Positions 25,101 through 37,144 of a stretch of 64,000 bases of DNA are shown one piece after another. The notes under the pieces are model-generated. The model was not told the origin of the DNA. It did no database searches and saw only the letters and a program-made list of their open reading frames with translations. The position numbers and the translations under genes were made by a program. Origin of the DNA: Phorcus lineatus (lineage: Eukaryota > Mollusca > Gastropoda > Trochida > Trochidae); NCBI GenBank assembly GCA_921293015.1, contig OV121088.1, forward strand, positions 35,584,010-35,648,009, given 5' to 3'. Each line of letters opens with the position of its first letter. Positions within the stretch are counted from its first letter, which is position 1.

Positions 25101-27866
25101 GTGGATACATTGCAAGTGTAACAGAAAGGAATACCAGTAGGAATGCTTTTATTTCACCTCACCACACAAGGAAGATAGTCAACCCGAGGGGTATATCCCT
25201 CTTTTTTATATGAGACCCCTTCTAGAAATTCCTTATTCCGCAACTGATTCAGTTTTATAAGCCAATGCTTAAAATGCAGATAATTTTAAGTACAGTTTTT
25301 TAAATCTTAAACCTTAATCATTTAACTACAGGGTTTATTCCAAGAAAGATCTTTTATCAGCCACATATCCTGCAAGACCTTTGTTAAATAGTTTGGATTT
25401 TTGAAAGTGGACTTCTAAGAGTTCGTTGTCAATTTATTTAGTTAAGTATAGTGATGCAGCAGTTGATAAGCTAATTTGTATTACGAGTCTTACCTTGACT
25501 AGAGAATCTTTACCAACTTTAGTGCAACCATTCAAGTCCAATCTGAAAGAAGACATTTTCTTCATTAGGGATCAGAATAACATATATATCCATTGATTAT
25601 GATATGCATTCAAATATTATCGAAGTTACGGTGGCCTAGGTGTAGGATACTCAGTGCTGTGTGGATGTATAATTGAAGATAGTGTTATACAGTTACATAT
25701 ACACTATCAAAACCACATATCTCAAGATAATAAAACCATTTACAGGATCAGGTATCATTTATTTTTTCTCATGATCAATGAATTATTTACCATAATCTTT
25801 GTATTTATGCGCCCTCTTCTTGAAGAGTTACTAACACTAAAACACACAGAGCTTACACCATTCTCTTCCTTTAGAGGTAGCTCTGTCATTAATTTCTATA
25901 CAACTTTCATTATAAAGTAATAACTAGAGATCAAAGAGGTACTTACTAGATATTTAATTTATAAAGAAACTTACATCTTTAAGTTTGGACAGAAATCTGC
26001 TATATGGAGTAGGTCTTCATCGGTGACAGTGTGGAGATTGGTTTCCAGCTCCTCCTGTGCATGTGATGAGAAGAGCTCTGATTTTACAGGTGCTTCAATT
26101 TTTAAAGAAATTATTGAATAATAAACAGAAACCAATTACATTGAATCTGGCAATTAACTTCACCATAGCTTATATTATTAACAAATAATCATAATAATAT
26201 AATTATGTATCATTAGCAATGATTTTGTATGGCTCTATATGCCATTTCACCAGCAAAATATTTTATCATAAGAAATTCATCCTTCATAAACGTTAAAAGT
26301 GTTAGCAGTATCATAGTTGAAGGTTTAGGAGGTGAGTTGAGGTGAGTTGGTATTTAACGCCCCTTTCAAGATTATTTCACTTATATCGCGGCTGCTAGTA
26401 TTATCGCAACACCATTGTGGCTATGCATTGCAGTGAAACCTGCGAGCATCGGCTGGAACTAGCGAACCATGGGTGGTACTGCGCTGAATTTCAGTGTAGC
26501 ATTGCACCCAAACCTGACTGCGTGTAGAACAGTTCTCTACTGCAGACAAAGTTTCTGAGCCCCTGGCGGGATTTGAACCACGGACCTCCTGGTCCGAAGC
26601 CGACCGCGCTTACCACTGCGCTATCCCGCCCCCTGAAGGTTTAGGAGCAAAACAAGTTGTTTTTTCTCATCTTAAATCCGTGATTGCAATGACGTTATGA
26701 AGACACAAAGTTTTCAATTTAATATTGACATAGATTATTAAAAGGTTATTCATGATTAATGACAAGATCAGGATGAACAGATAAATTTTTAACGAACCAG
26801 TGATGATTGGAGTATAGATGCAACTATGAAGAATATCTTCTTATCTATCTTGGAGCAGTTGATGACATTCAGGTGAGAAATGGATGGGTTGTTCTTCAAA
26901 ATAGTGGCCACACCTGCAATATGTGATAAGGTCAGGTTGGGCAAAAAACATATTTTCTCTTCATTACCTCAGAAAATAAAAGAAATATTGGTATATTTTA
27001 GAAATGACTTAAACTTAAAAATTTCATAAATTTATAGTGATAAAAATACAGCTTTTTTCCTTCTCCATAGATATATATATGATCTGCTCATAAATACTTC
27101 ATAAACGCCTTTCTCACCAGAGTTTGTTATGCTTGTGCAGCCCCTTAGGTCGACCTTCCAGAGACAAGGGGAGACAACTTGTGTCAGACATTGATCTGTC
27201 ACCTGCGGCATCTTCCTCAGTTCTAACTTCTTTAACTCATTCTGGCCCGTTGTTAGGGCAACAATGCCTGCATCTATGTCATAGAAATATATTTACATAT
27301 AAAAATTTTACAGACTACACTTACAAAATATCTTATAATATTGAAAATATTTTTAAAGACCAGTATTGAAGTATTTTGTACATTCCCCCTCCATGTCTTT
27401 TAAAATAAAATGAGTGACCACCTCCCCATTTTCAATAGGTGACCGCCTTTCAAAATTCCTGGATCACTGCAAACATTAGCCTGATTTAGTAAACTCATTT
27501 AGTAAACAAAATTATCTAACAGTGATATATTTATCAGAGGAGATAAAAAAAACTTCTTAACAAACCTTTCACATTATCACATTTATGAATGGTAATGATC
27601 TCCAGCTTGCATTTCGACTTGGATAAGGCAACAAGGCACTCATTGTTTATCTGACTGCACTTGTAGAAGTCTATGTAACGAAGATTCGCACAAAACAGAC
27701 TCTCACGGATGTGAGTCCAATAGTTCCTGTGAAACAGATCATGGTTGGCGAGTCTCTCTATGAGAATCTCCTTGTAGAGAGTTGGCAGATTGTGCTGGAC
27801 GTTTGGGATACAGTCCAAGTGGAGCTCAACACAGTGAAGACACAAATCCTTCAACGCTTTCACCAT
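22196..27866 (-). CDS. Leucine-rich-repeat protein, AMN1/FBXL type
   Basis: Ten exons: 27866-27566, 27273-27118, 26913-26798, 26054-25975, 25542-25494, 25007-24771, 24508-24284, 23914-23759, 23389-23207 and 22246-22196. All have GT..AG ends and compatible phases, and they sum to 517 codons plus stop. The N-terminus (LKDLCLHCVELHL, then LPTLYKEILIERL) resembles the start of AMN1. The rest is about 14 cysteine-containing LRRs, for example LTQLDLSGLKCVTDDLL and LEEIYLNGCSKVTPMAV. By family such proteins act as substrate receptors or scaffolds, often in ubiquitin ligases; no F-box was recognised, so the role here is open. The last exon is short and the least certain. A 5' non-coding exon may end at 29,008 (donor AAG|GTAGGT). 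Vertebrate AMN1 is about half this length, so orthology is not claimed. Confidence 0.85.
26332..26633 (-). mobile_element. Full-length tRNA-derived SINE with 14-bp TSD
   Basis: On the minus strand the head is tRNA-like: A box TAGCGCAGTGGTAAGCGC and B box GGTTCAAATCC, with a TTCGGA anticodon loop that would read Arg (UCG). The anticodon stem is poorly paired, so it is not a functional tRNA gene. The tail contains GATATAAGTGAAATAATC and GGGCGTTAAATACCAAC, which I recall from mollusc SINEs. Exact 14-mers TGAAGGTTTAGGAG flank it at 26,318-26,331 and 26,634-26,647. It lies in intron 3 of the LRR gene. Confidence 0.88.
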
Positions 27867-27899
27867 CTTGTGAGTTCTATGACATCAAGTATTCCATAA

Positions 27900-30353
27900 A
27901 CTTGATTTTTCACGTCTGTAAGATTATGAAGTTTCATTAGATAAATAAAAATAACATGCATCATTTGATTCACGGAAAAAAACTTTTTTATTTTGGCAAA
28001 ATATGGAATTGGAAAAAAGTTTGGTAAAAACTGTATATAACAAATGCTCATGTAATTCTCATCTTCTCCCATTTGAGTTTCTAAAATCATTTAAGTCCTT
28101 TTTTTTTGAGATGACAAACTTTGTTGGTGAGACCTTGAATGTTTATTATATTTGTGGCAGGCAGTAACGTTAAGCAAGTTGATAGTTAGTGGGTGTTATG
28201 TGTTGACTCATGACAAACTCCATAAAGCAGTTCAAAAGACCAATAGTACAATTTTAGGAAATGGATTATTTCTTCAAATTCTCCCCAATTAAAATATGTG
28301 TATGCCAAATGCATTATCTTCAAAGAGTCAAACACCTCATAAGATAACCTGATTATCCGTAGTCAGAAAAGTATAAAGTATAGCAAAAACCACTGGCGGC
28401 CATTTTAGTGTGAGCACCTTTTAATTATTTAGATCGGAAAATAGAATCGCATAGCTTAATCAAACATGTTAATGTTTGTTTGAGAACTGCTGCTTTTGAT
28501 TAAAAAAGATTGTTTGAAGTTAACGTTTTGTCAAGTCTTCTTTAGGTCACCTATTTATCTAATGCTTTTGCCCCCCTAAAAATGTATAAATGTAAGAATA
28601 GAATAAAGATTACACTATATCATATTGATCAAGAATGCACATGCTAGAAACATACACTTGATATAAGTGTTGCTGATTCTTATTATGTATTTCATTTTAT
28701 CTGATTTCATCAGTTTATGGGCACCTTAATTGATAGACGCTAATTGATTAATTAACTCGTTCTCACTTGTATCATAGAAGAAATATACCTAGTCAGTTTG
28801 GTAACCTAAAGACTTGTCAAAATGTTACCGTTTTGCGTTTATGATTTATCCTAAATTCTGAAATTAATAAACACTGATCTAAGGAATTTTGTTTGCCAAA
28901 AATGGTTTTGACAGCTCATCACAATAACCAGTCAGCTGTGTTACAGTGTGTACATTTGCGACTACAAGGGAAAAGAGCATATTAAACATTTTCAACATAC
29001 CACCTACCTTCAGTTCTGCAGTCATCTCTATCTAACTATGAAAATAGCACATTTTTAAAGAGAACGTTGACTTGATAACTTCGCGTCAGCTCCTGACACT
29101 TAACTGTTAACCGGAAGTTGACCAGTGCGTGAGTATTGGCATGCGCTGTGAATCAGTAAATTTATATCCTTTACAGATGTGCTATAAATAGATGTCTAAA
29201 TATACCATAGAGGGGCTAGGGGATGGATTGAGAAATATTAAAGTCTATTTATACGCATTCTCTTATTAAATATCAATTTTAGTTTCCTTCAAGTATATTA
29301 TCCTTTCTAGTCACTTATTACGCTTCACTTGTTGACAATTGTTTTACCAAATTTAGGTATAAATAAGCTTATGTTCTTCAAGATAATCCATTTATTTGCA
29401 GTCATATATATGATATCAATAAGAAAAACGTTGTTAGGTACATATGCATTCTCTTAATTAAAGATGGTTTACACTTCCAGTCATCGATTTTGTTTTATCA
29501 TCCATATGTCTTTCTCGCAATATATATTTAAAACTCTAAATACTAGTATTTCATTACGAACCATAAAATGAATTAGCCAGCCTATAATGGTTTCGAGTTC
29601 CCATTTCTGTTTAGGGGACCGAGTTGTTTTGAGTAAGTACAGTCGCACATTCATAATAAACTCAATTGTATACATTTTGACATAAACGTGCTATTGATCC
29701 GGATATTGAATATAATCTATGTGCAAAGAACCCTAGCTAACTGACTTGAAAGAAAATTTAGAAGTTGTATAGTGGGTATTAATGGCACAATTAAGAACAG
29801 CATTATTTTCAAATTTCTGGATAACAACTTCTTAAAGTGAATATCAAGATGTTTCATGTTTTAAATGCTTACTCTATCATTATCTACGTATGAGGTCTGG
29901 GATCATTTATTAGACCATTGCTTATTCAAATAAACCAAAAATGTTTGATCGTATATCTAGGGTTAGTTAACCGCAGTTACGGTCCTGACACACTTTCGTT
30001 AGTAATAACACTTTAAATAGAACTCTAATATACAAAATCGTATTCATCATCACTGTCAATATATTCAAATATGCATATCTAACGAACAAAGGATGGTTTT
30101 ACCCTTCTTTTTACAAATGTCCAAGTAAAACAACTCAAGGTCCAGCAATGGTCGTCTCACACAACACATCACACGGAAAGCGGAACACAACAGTGAAACA
30201 AGGAATCAATCCTTCGTGAGAAAAAACATACAATGAGCTTCATTACTCACCCCGCTGTTTCATAAACCTGCCATGTCATTAATACACAATAAATAAATAG
30301 CAATTGCTTTGCGTCAATCTGATTCGCTGAACACGGTAATAGAAGTTCAGTTC
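27900..30353. other. Upstream region of LRR gene
   Basis: No coding segment is supported. On the minus strand a possible untranslated first exon ends at 29,008 with a good donor; it would contain a short upstream ORF (MTAELK and then a stop after splicing to an acceptor near 27,915). The promoter is probably near 29,050-29,150, but no TATA box is evident. Confidence 0.35.
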
Positions 30354-31094
30354 ATACCTCCATAAACTTAATTTCGTGACGTCACATCATTTTAAGCCAC
30401 GCCCATCGACGGAACTATTTGTAAACAAGTTACGTTTTTCTAAAAATAGCAACACTTTGTGCTCTCGCGGCCGTCGCAGGGATTTTGGCAAAGTAATGTC
30501 GTTAAGTTCATGAACAGAGTCAAGCTTGGCTCCTCAATAAGTTTAAGAACTGTGTGCTGTTTAATCAGATTCCGTTAGATCGAGATCATAACACAACCAG
30601 TATATGGCATCTACGAGGGTAAATTCGGCTGGTTTCCTCTCCGAGTTCTACGTTCGCGATTTGTGTTTACAACTGTGAGAACTAGCAATGTCAAGGCCAC
30701 GTGTGACGGACGTCCGATAAGTTCATGGCCACGTGCGTTGTAGATTTTCATTGGCTGATGAACGTTTTGTAGGCGGGGCTAGAGATCCGATGACGTTTTG
30801 ATTGACATTTTATCTCTTTCATGCTGTTGAGCGTTGGATTCATTCGCGTATATAGTGCAGCTCTATCTGGTGCAAATATGTATATTTAGAGCAATAAAAT
30901 GTTTTAAAAACAACTAGTATGTATATATTTATTTATAAGAATTGACTTCAACATTTATTAAGTTCATGGAGGTATAAACTTAAAAACCGATGTGCAAACT
31001 CGGCGTAAATCCGCTACGCGGATTCACACAGTTTGCACATCGGTTTTTAAGTTTATACCTCCATGAACTTAATAAATGTTGAAGTCAATTCTTA
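30354..31094. mobile_element. CpG-rich hairpin-ended element
   Basis: The left end reads ATACCTCCATAAACTTAAT. Its near-inverse TTAAGTTCATGGAGGTAT lies at 30,959, inside a 159-bp near-perfect hairpin (30,936-31,094) with a loop around CGTAAATCCGCTACGCGG. The body carries TGACGTCA (30,377-30,384), CCACGCCC and two CCACGTG boxes, and is more CpG-rich than its surroundings. The layout (CRE-like site, CpG-rich body, terminal hairpin) repeats that of the elements at 7,718 and 57,246. Confidence 0.55.
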
Positions 31095-31273
31095 AATAAC
31101 ATAGCGTACTTGGTGATTGAGTGACATGATAATCGTTAGTATGACGTCATAGTGTTTGGTCATGGTCATATGATAAATGGTTGAGTTTTAAAGTACAATA
31201 CTAAACCAAGTTCCATTTAATAAAACAAATTTAAAAGTCAAAACGGTTTCGGTAATTACATCGATTTCACTCG

Positions 31274-31468
31274 TTAAACGGCCAGTTCGACCGGGTATTT
31301 TCTGTTCCACAAATATTCGGGAGGGAATTCCCTTTTGCACGCGACACGTAACTTTTTTATATATTCGATTTGTTTTCTATTTTCTGTGTTTACAACTTTT
31401 TCATGTTTGGTAATTAGTTGTAATCCGTCCTTCAAACTGAAAAAAATAGCGAAAACAATCGAAGCCAC
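31274..31468 (-). other. Short ORF ending in the left TIR
   Basis: Minus-strand frame of 64 residues that ends in a stop formed by the TTAA itself; the preceding TIR encodes part of PVELAV. A pyrimidine-rich acceptor-like TTTTTTTCAG lies inside it. It is basic and Lys-rich (NRKQIEYIKKLRVACKREF). It could be a remnant C-terminal exon of a transposon gene, or chance. Confidence 0.2.
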
Positions 31469-31821
31469 TGACCAGCACTACCAAGGGGCTTAACTCTATT
31501 GCGATCATGGCGGCCATTAGATTGTTGTCCGCTGCATGATTGATCTGCGTTGTAGTAACCTTGTAGTTACTTGGATGTTTTGATTGTTGGGGATTAATAA
31601 TGTAAATAATGTTTGCATAACTAATTATGACATCTCAAATGGCTAAGCTCAATCAATATGACACTGAGGAGAAAAGTGGCTTCGCTCCGGCTTCCCAATA
31701 TAAACAAAGATTCGTCCAGACTATCGCACTCCAAATTACTCACAGTGCTGCAGTTTTCCGTACATTAAAAACTTTATGTGAAGTAACTTAGATATCTTTC
31801 TTAAAAAAGAAGAGTTTTACT

Positions 31822-34330
31822 ATGAGTGAAGTTGTGCGAAGTCGAGGGCGACCGCGAAAGTACGATGGAAATTCGCCTGCGAGACGACAACAAGAGAGAA
31901 ATGCCAAGCGGATTTATTTGGGAGACCTTGCTCAAAAATGGAAAGACCTGAAATCGGCACTGAAATTTACGGACTTTGAACTGGCAAAGCATTTGCTTGA
32001 CAACCATGAGTTGACATGTGACTGCAAGTAAGTACAACTGTTTTTACTGTTGTTCACATGATAGGCTAATATAAACATGGTTATTTCTCTGGATGAAATT
32101 GCTTTTATCAACATGTCAATTCCATGATTTCATAAAGGAGTGACTGTTTTTGAAAAAAATGAAGGGAACTGTACTGTACAGTAGTTGTCAAAATTTGATG
32201 GGCATTGAAAAGATAGGTTCAACCAAAATTATTACTGCATAGTAAGGAAATACACATTTGAAGTTCATATATATCATAATTTTATTTCAGCCATAAGTAA
32301 TACTAATTGAAACGAATAAATAAATATAATTCAAGTATTATTGTAAGAATTCAATTTTAATGCTGGCATATATTGTTTAGCATTTTAGAGCTTATCATCT
32401 CCAACTTTGATAATATTGATGAAACTGAATGTCTTTCATGTCCTTTTCCTTATAGTCCATATATGTATACTAACTGATTCAATTATTGTTGTAATTTGCA
32501 GTTCCAAAACAGACCTGCCAGCACCTGAGATGCTGGGGGATCCGTGGGACAGAACCCCCCAACAAGAATGTCTCAAGCTCCCAACAGTGAGCACACCTCA
32601 GAAAAACCGAGATTTGGATATCATATCAAATGTTGCTGGTGGGTATTGACATTTTCAAAGGTATAAAATACAATATAGATGCTAGAGAGGTCTTTCCTGA
32701 TATCAAGCATATATCAATAACATTAATTTTAAACAGTTATGAATATCTGAGATTTGCTGAGGATATATTTCACTCCCATCAATTATGTCATATAAGCATT
32801 GTTTGATGATGTCAGGGCCTTCGGCCTTGTTCACAACACCAGAGTTTTGTTTAGATGTCAGAGCGTTCATTGATACTATCAGAGCTTTGTTGCTTTTGTT
32901 CAGTTTATTATTTTCAACAGATCTCAGTAATTACCTCTGAATTACCTCCCAATTTATGATTTAGTTTATGGTCCTTACAGAAAGTATGAACATGGAGATG
33001 TTTATTACAGAAATTCTGTTTCTATGCCCTTGACAGAAATTAATTTTTTATGAATCTATATATGGCCATATATGGCCATACATGATTATATTACCTAATG
33101 ATCACCTAATGATTTCTAATTTTCAGATCTGTCATTGATATCTATGCCGAGTTCTCCTACCAGTGACATGCAAACTGACGATGTTCCTACATCATGCAAT
33201 GAGTATGTTTATGTTACAAATCTGGAAATATTCCTATTGTCAATTGTATTGTTCACATGAATTCACATAGATTCTGCATGTGGATATACTTATCCCACAT
33301 CAAGAAATTTTTCATTAAAAATTTCTCACACATGATTATATGAATTAATTTTTTTTTTTATGAGCATATGATTAATATAGAAATATATTTTCCTTTACAA
33401 CAGACAGTTTGAAGATCTCTCTGACCACAACCTAGCTTCACCCTTGGAAGAGTTGAATGATGCTGTCAATTTGACCAGGTATGTGATTTATGCTGTTCTC
33501 TGAGCACATAAGAATAAACATTAAAATGTCACACTGAATAAGGATTTTACCAAATACCATCAAATACCGGTAATGACTATTTGCTCAAATATGGGCATAG
33601 GAAAGCTGATTTTTTTGGGGGGAATGGCATGGAGGAGACTCATGTTTGTAATTTTCCCCTTTTCCCTGAAACAATTTCTGTAAGGAAGTTAAACTTTTTA
33701 GAATACATTCTTTGTTGAATGCATATTAATTTTGATAACTCTTATCACAGATTATGCAATCCCCACCCTATAGTAATAAGACTGTAATAATATTAATAAT
33801 ACCTATTGAATTCAAAATGGTGAATTTATTATCATATTTACAGTGCCACCCTTGGGGAGAGCATCGACAGCATCAGCAGCCAAGATGACTTCCTTAATAT
33901 GTCACTGCCCGACATGGATGACAACGAGCCTATGCCTGGTCTTGACAGCGGCGAGGATTACCTGGATGCAATATCTTCAAAGAAATGTATAGCCTTTGTA
34001 CATTCTATTGTAGAATTAGTGAAGAATTCAACAGGACCTGTTTGTCAACAGTGTCAGAACAGTTTTGTGTTCACTTCAAGAATGGTGGCTACCGCTCTTG
34101 TGGTATCCTGGAATTGCCCCAAAGGACATTCCGGACAATGGTGTTCGCAACCAAAAATCAAGTCTATCTTCACAGGTAACCTTCAGATGGCTGCCAATAT
34201 ATTGCTCACCGGAAATTGTTTTTCAAAAATCGACCTGCTGTTTTCCTTCATGAACTTAGGATGTGTCACGAACACCTGTTCTCGGCTTCTGTGGGCATTG
34301 GCTTGCAATTCCCACAATGACACCACCTAA
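31822..34330 (+). CDS. Transposase-like protein with AT-hook, truncated
   Basis: Five exons: 31822-32027, 32502-32638, 33127-33202, 33404-33478 and 33844-34330. Phases are consistent and the total is 326 codons plus stop. Residues 7-14 form an AT-hook (SRGRPRKYDG). Residues 30-65 (IYLGDLAQKWKDLKSALKF..) look like a compact helical DNA-binding region. The middle is acidic and Ser-rich. The last exon has a CxxC (VCQQCQN) and then WNCPKGHSGQW, CSQP and GNLQMAANILLTGN, a pattern I recall from abundant invertebrate transposon-derived (Kolobok-like) proteins. Those run several hundred residues further, so this copy is cut short soon after FMNLGCVTNT, where a different sequence begins. It is spliced like a host gene but is probably part of the TTAA element and not catalytically complete. 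Confidence 0.65.
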
Positions 34331-36714
34331 CTGGAGCTTGGTCTGCAGGGGGCTGGGGATCCGGATCATCAAAGGCTGATACTGCTGTCTGAAGTGCTGT
34401 GTCATCCCGCAAGATCATCTTAGTCAGTAGCTCCCTTTTCGCTACCTCGTCCAAACCGTCAATGTACTTCTGCAATTGTAATATCAAAATAAATACAAAA
34501 AATTCAAGAATCAGATGTTGGTAATGGTAATGTACTGACCAAGGTTTGCATTAATCAATTCGATGTCACAATTGATTATGAGCTGGGATAATTGATTTGA
34601 CACTCGTCTTTGTTGAGAAATATCATATACAATAACATGTGTACATGATAATTAATTCCTAAAACTTACACATATAACAATTGAAAGCAACTTACTACTC
34701 ACAGATGTGAGAAATTAAAACTGATAATAGGTTACCTGGACTTTCAACAAGCTTTCAGGTGTTAGTTCCGAGGTGGTAGATGTAGGCTTGGCAGATGTCT
34801 TGGCCGATGCAGGCTTGGAAGATGTCTTGGCCGATTTCTTGGCTGATGCAGATGCAGACTTGACTTTAGATCTTGCAGGTGCAGGTAGTTTTGAAGACGC
34901 TGGCTTGATTTTGGAGGCGGTAGAAGGAATTGGTATTTTCGATTGTTTGCGGACTTTGGTGGGAATCTCTGGTACATCCAGCGGTAGAAACCTCTGCAAA
35001 CAGGATCATAATTTTAGATATAGTCACTATTAACGAAAACATATATCTTAACTTCATTTAGGTTAATTCTGTTGAAGATGCTTTTTAAATATGCCAATAT
35101 GCTATATGTTATTGTCCAAATCAAATATATAGGGCAATATATAAGATATAACATTACATTAATATAACCATGTATCATGAAAAAACAAACCTTTCTCTGC
35201 CTATAGTTTCCTTCTTGGTTCCTCACAAACTAAAATGAAAAAAAAATAATAATAAAAAAGTTTATGTCAAACGGAATACCAGAGCAAAGCAAGAAGTGAA
35301 TATTTATAATAAAAATAACTATTTACGAATATGAAATATTTTGATATTCTACATTATGTGATAGTAATGTTTCGTATACAAAGTCATAATAATTGGAATG
35401 AACTAATACATTTTTCAAATGTATGCCTATAATTTATGAATCAGCACATATATGACTTGATAAAGGGTATGGCTAGTGACCCTGTTATCGTGGTAACCCT
35501 ATTATCGTGGTAAACTCATTCAAGTCTCCAAAGTCTTCAAGGAATATTTGTATTTGCAAAGCACATCATAGATGAATAAACTAAATACTGAGGCATTCAA
35601 AAACTTTTTTTTTTAATTTTGAGTAATATTTTCTCACATTTTTAGTGATCTGAAATGTTGAGTTTCATTTTCCTTCATGAAGCATTCACTTCATTTGCAA
35701 TTAATTAAAAAACGATCCTGTCTTCACGAAATGTTGTCTGAGAGTTTTTCTATTTTGTATTTAAATAGTTTGATAGGTAACAAACAGAAAAATATGAAAG
35801 GAAAATGTATTGATGGTTTCAAAGATGTTGAATAAAGAATTACTTTTATTTCGAAAATAAGACCCAAATCCTAAAATTATGACCTTTTCGTTATATCAAA
35901 ATAGGTTACTAATGATCTCAAAATAGATTGCAACATTCTCTTTTCATTTTATAGGTACAATAAATGTGAAAACAAGGATCTCACTTTTCACGAGCAATGT
36001 AACAAATATTTTATATGTACTTTTATTGTTAAAGAACAGCATTTTGTTAAGATAGTGTTCAAATCACTTATCAAAAATGGCTGCTCAGTAAAACTACGAG
36101 GAGGAGTATTTCTATTAGGATTTTTTTGTTACAGGTTTGCAAATATTGTTTTTAATATCCTTATTTCAAATCAATTTATATTCAGTTTGTAAATAATAAT
36201 CTTACATTGGTGATTATATCTACAGAGAATAAATTATTAATTATATATTAATTACCTTGATAATAGGAACACTTCAGATAAAATACATAACACAGATAAG
36301 AATTTTTATATTTATGTCAAAAATTATATTTTCCATAGATAGAAGTTTAATTAACATATTTTGGAAGGATATATGTGCAGAGCTTAAAAACAAGAAACAA
36401 TATTTAGATTGTACTCATTTAGAGGGAAATATACATGTGACGCAATAAGACCCACGATAATAGGGACCACCTTCATAGTAGATAATTATATTATGATTCT
36501 TGTGAACAAGGTAATGTTTTCTGGAAGAAAGACTCGCCGCACTTACCTCCGCAAAGGACAGGTCGCCGTCAATCGGTTGATCTTCGCGGTTTGTACACGG
36601 AAGTAAATGACCACACTGACATAGATCGCTGCAATATCTCTTCATCTGCTTACAAGGACATGATCCACGTTTTCCTGACCGAGAACAAGTGTTGTTGCAC
36701 TGACAGCTCGCCAT
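34266..36714 (-). CDS. CXC-like plus P2X7C-like protein, truncated
   Basis: Four phase-0 exons: 36714-36547, 35229-35191, 34993-34736 and 34469-34266; 222 codons plus stop. The N-terminus has a dense Cys array (CQCNNTC..GSCPCKQMKRYCSDLCQCG), probably zinc-binding. The middle exon is a Lys/Ala/Ser-rich linker with repeated SAKTS/KPAS motifs. The last exon has RWCHCGNCKPMPTEAENRC, the start of the Cys-rich domain named after the P2X7 receptor C-tail, which occurs in many transposon-linked invertebrate proteins. That domain normally continues for about 80-100 residues with further Cys and His, but here a stop follows immediately. The gene converges on and overlaps the plus-strand transposase-like gene by 65 bp. 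Confidence 0.65.
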
Positions 36715-37144
36715 GATCGAAATTGAGGAAAAAACGCATGGTCATCTGTATTTATATGTTCATTTTGATTGATTCGTGGACATGTCACAATGTCCCTTCT
36801 CTTTTGACACTGGCACATGACCAAGTACCCCGCATCACCCCTCAGACCCATTCGACACGCTGACACAAACGTGATTGTCGCCATGTTGTGAAAACATGCA
36901 GCGTTGCATTATGGGAAGGGACTTTTCTCATTCTATTTATAGATCTACTTAACTGCTGACGCACTGTATCTAAAAATAGCTTCGTTAGCAGCATAAGCTT
37001 ATCGCTGAAAACGTAATCGAACTGGCCGTTTAACTAGTCAATTGTTTTATTTAAAAAAAAAACACTGTCATTTAACCGGACAGCGTTTGGTATTTTCTAT
37101 GATGTTCCAATTTGCAAATTGCTTCAGTAAAATTCATAATGGGT

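Larger units (their letters stand above)
31274..37033. mobile_element. TTAA/13-bp-TIR transposon with two convergent genes
   Basis: TTAA at 31,274-31,277 is followed by ACGGCCAGTTCGA (31,278-31,290). The exact inverse TCGAACTGGCCGT at 37,017-37,029 is followed by TTAA (37,030-37,033). The 5,752-bp interior holds a plus-strand gene with an AT-hook and a transposase-like Cys/His region, and a minus-strand gene with CXC-like and P2X7C-like motifs, meeting tail to tail. TTAA targets are used by piggyBac and Kolobok families; I favour Kolobok-like from the CPxGHxGxW..SQP..GNL motif recalled in that group. An alternative is that the two TIRs come from separate elements. Confidence 0.6.

Noticed and set aside
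26565-26633. Possible tRNA-Arg gene
   Set aside because: Anticodon stem does not pair and the sequence continues into a SINE body with a 14-bp target duplication.
31274-31302. Reading the 5.75-kb unit as a CRISPR-like or prokaryotic island
   Set aside because: No regular spacer array, and genes have spliceosomal introns; the repeats are transposon ends.
36642-36884. ORF overlapping the start of the CXC-like gene
   Set aside because: Different frame of the same exon and upstream region; its Cys-rich counterpart frame is clearly the coding one.
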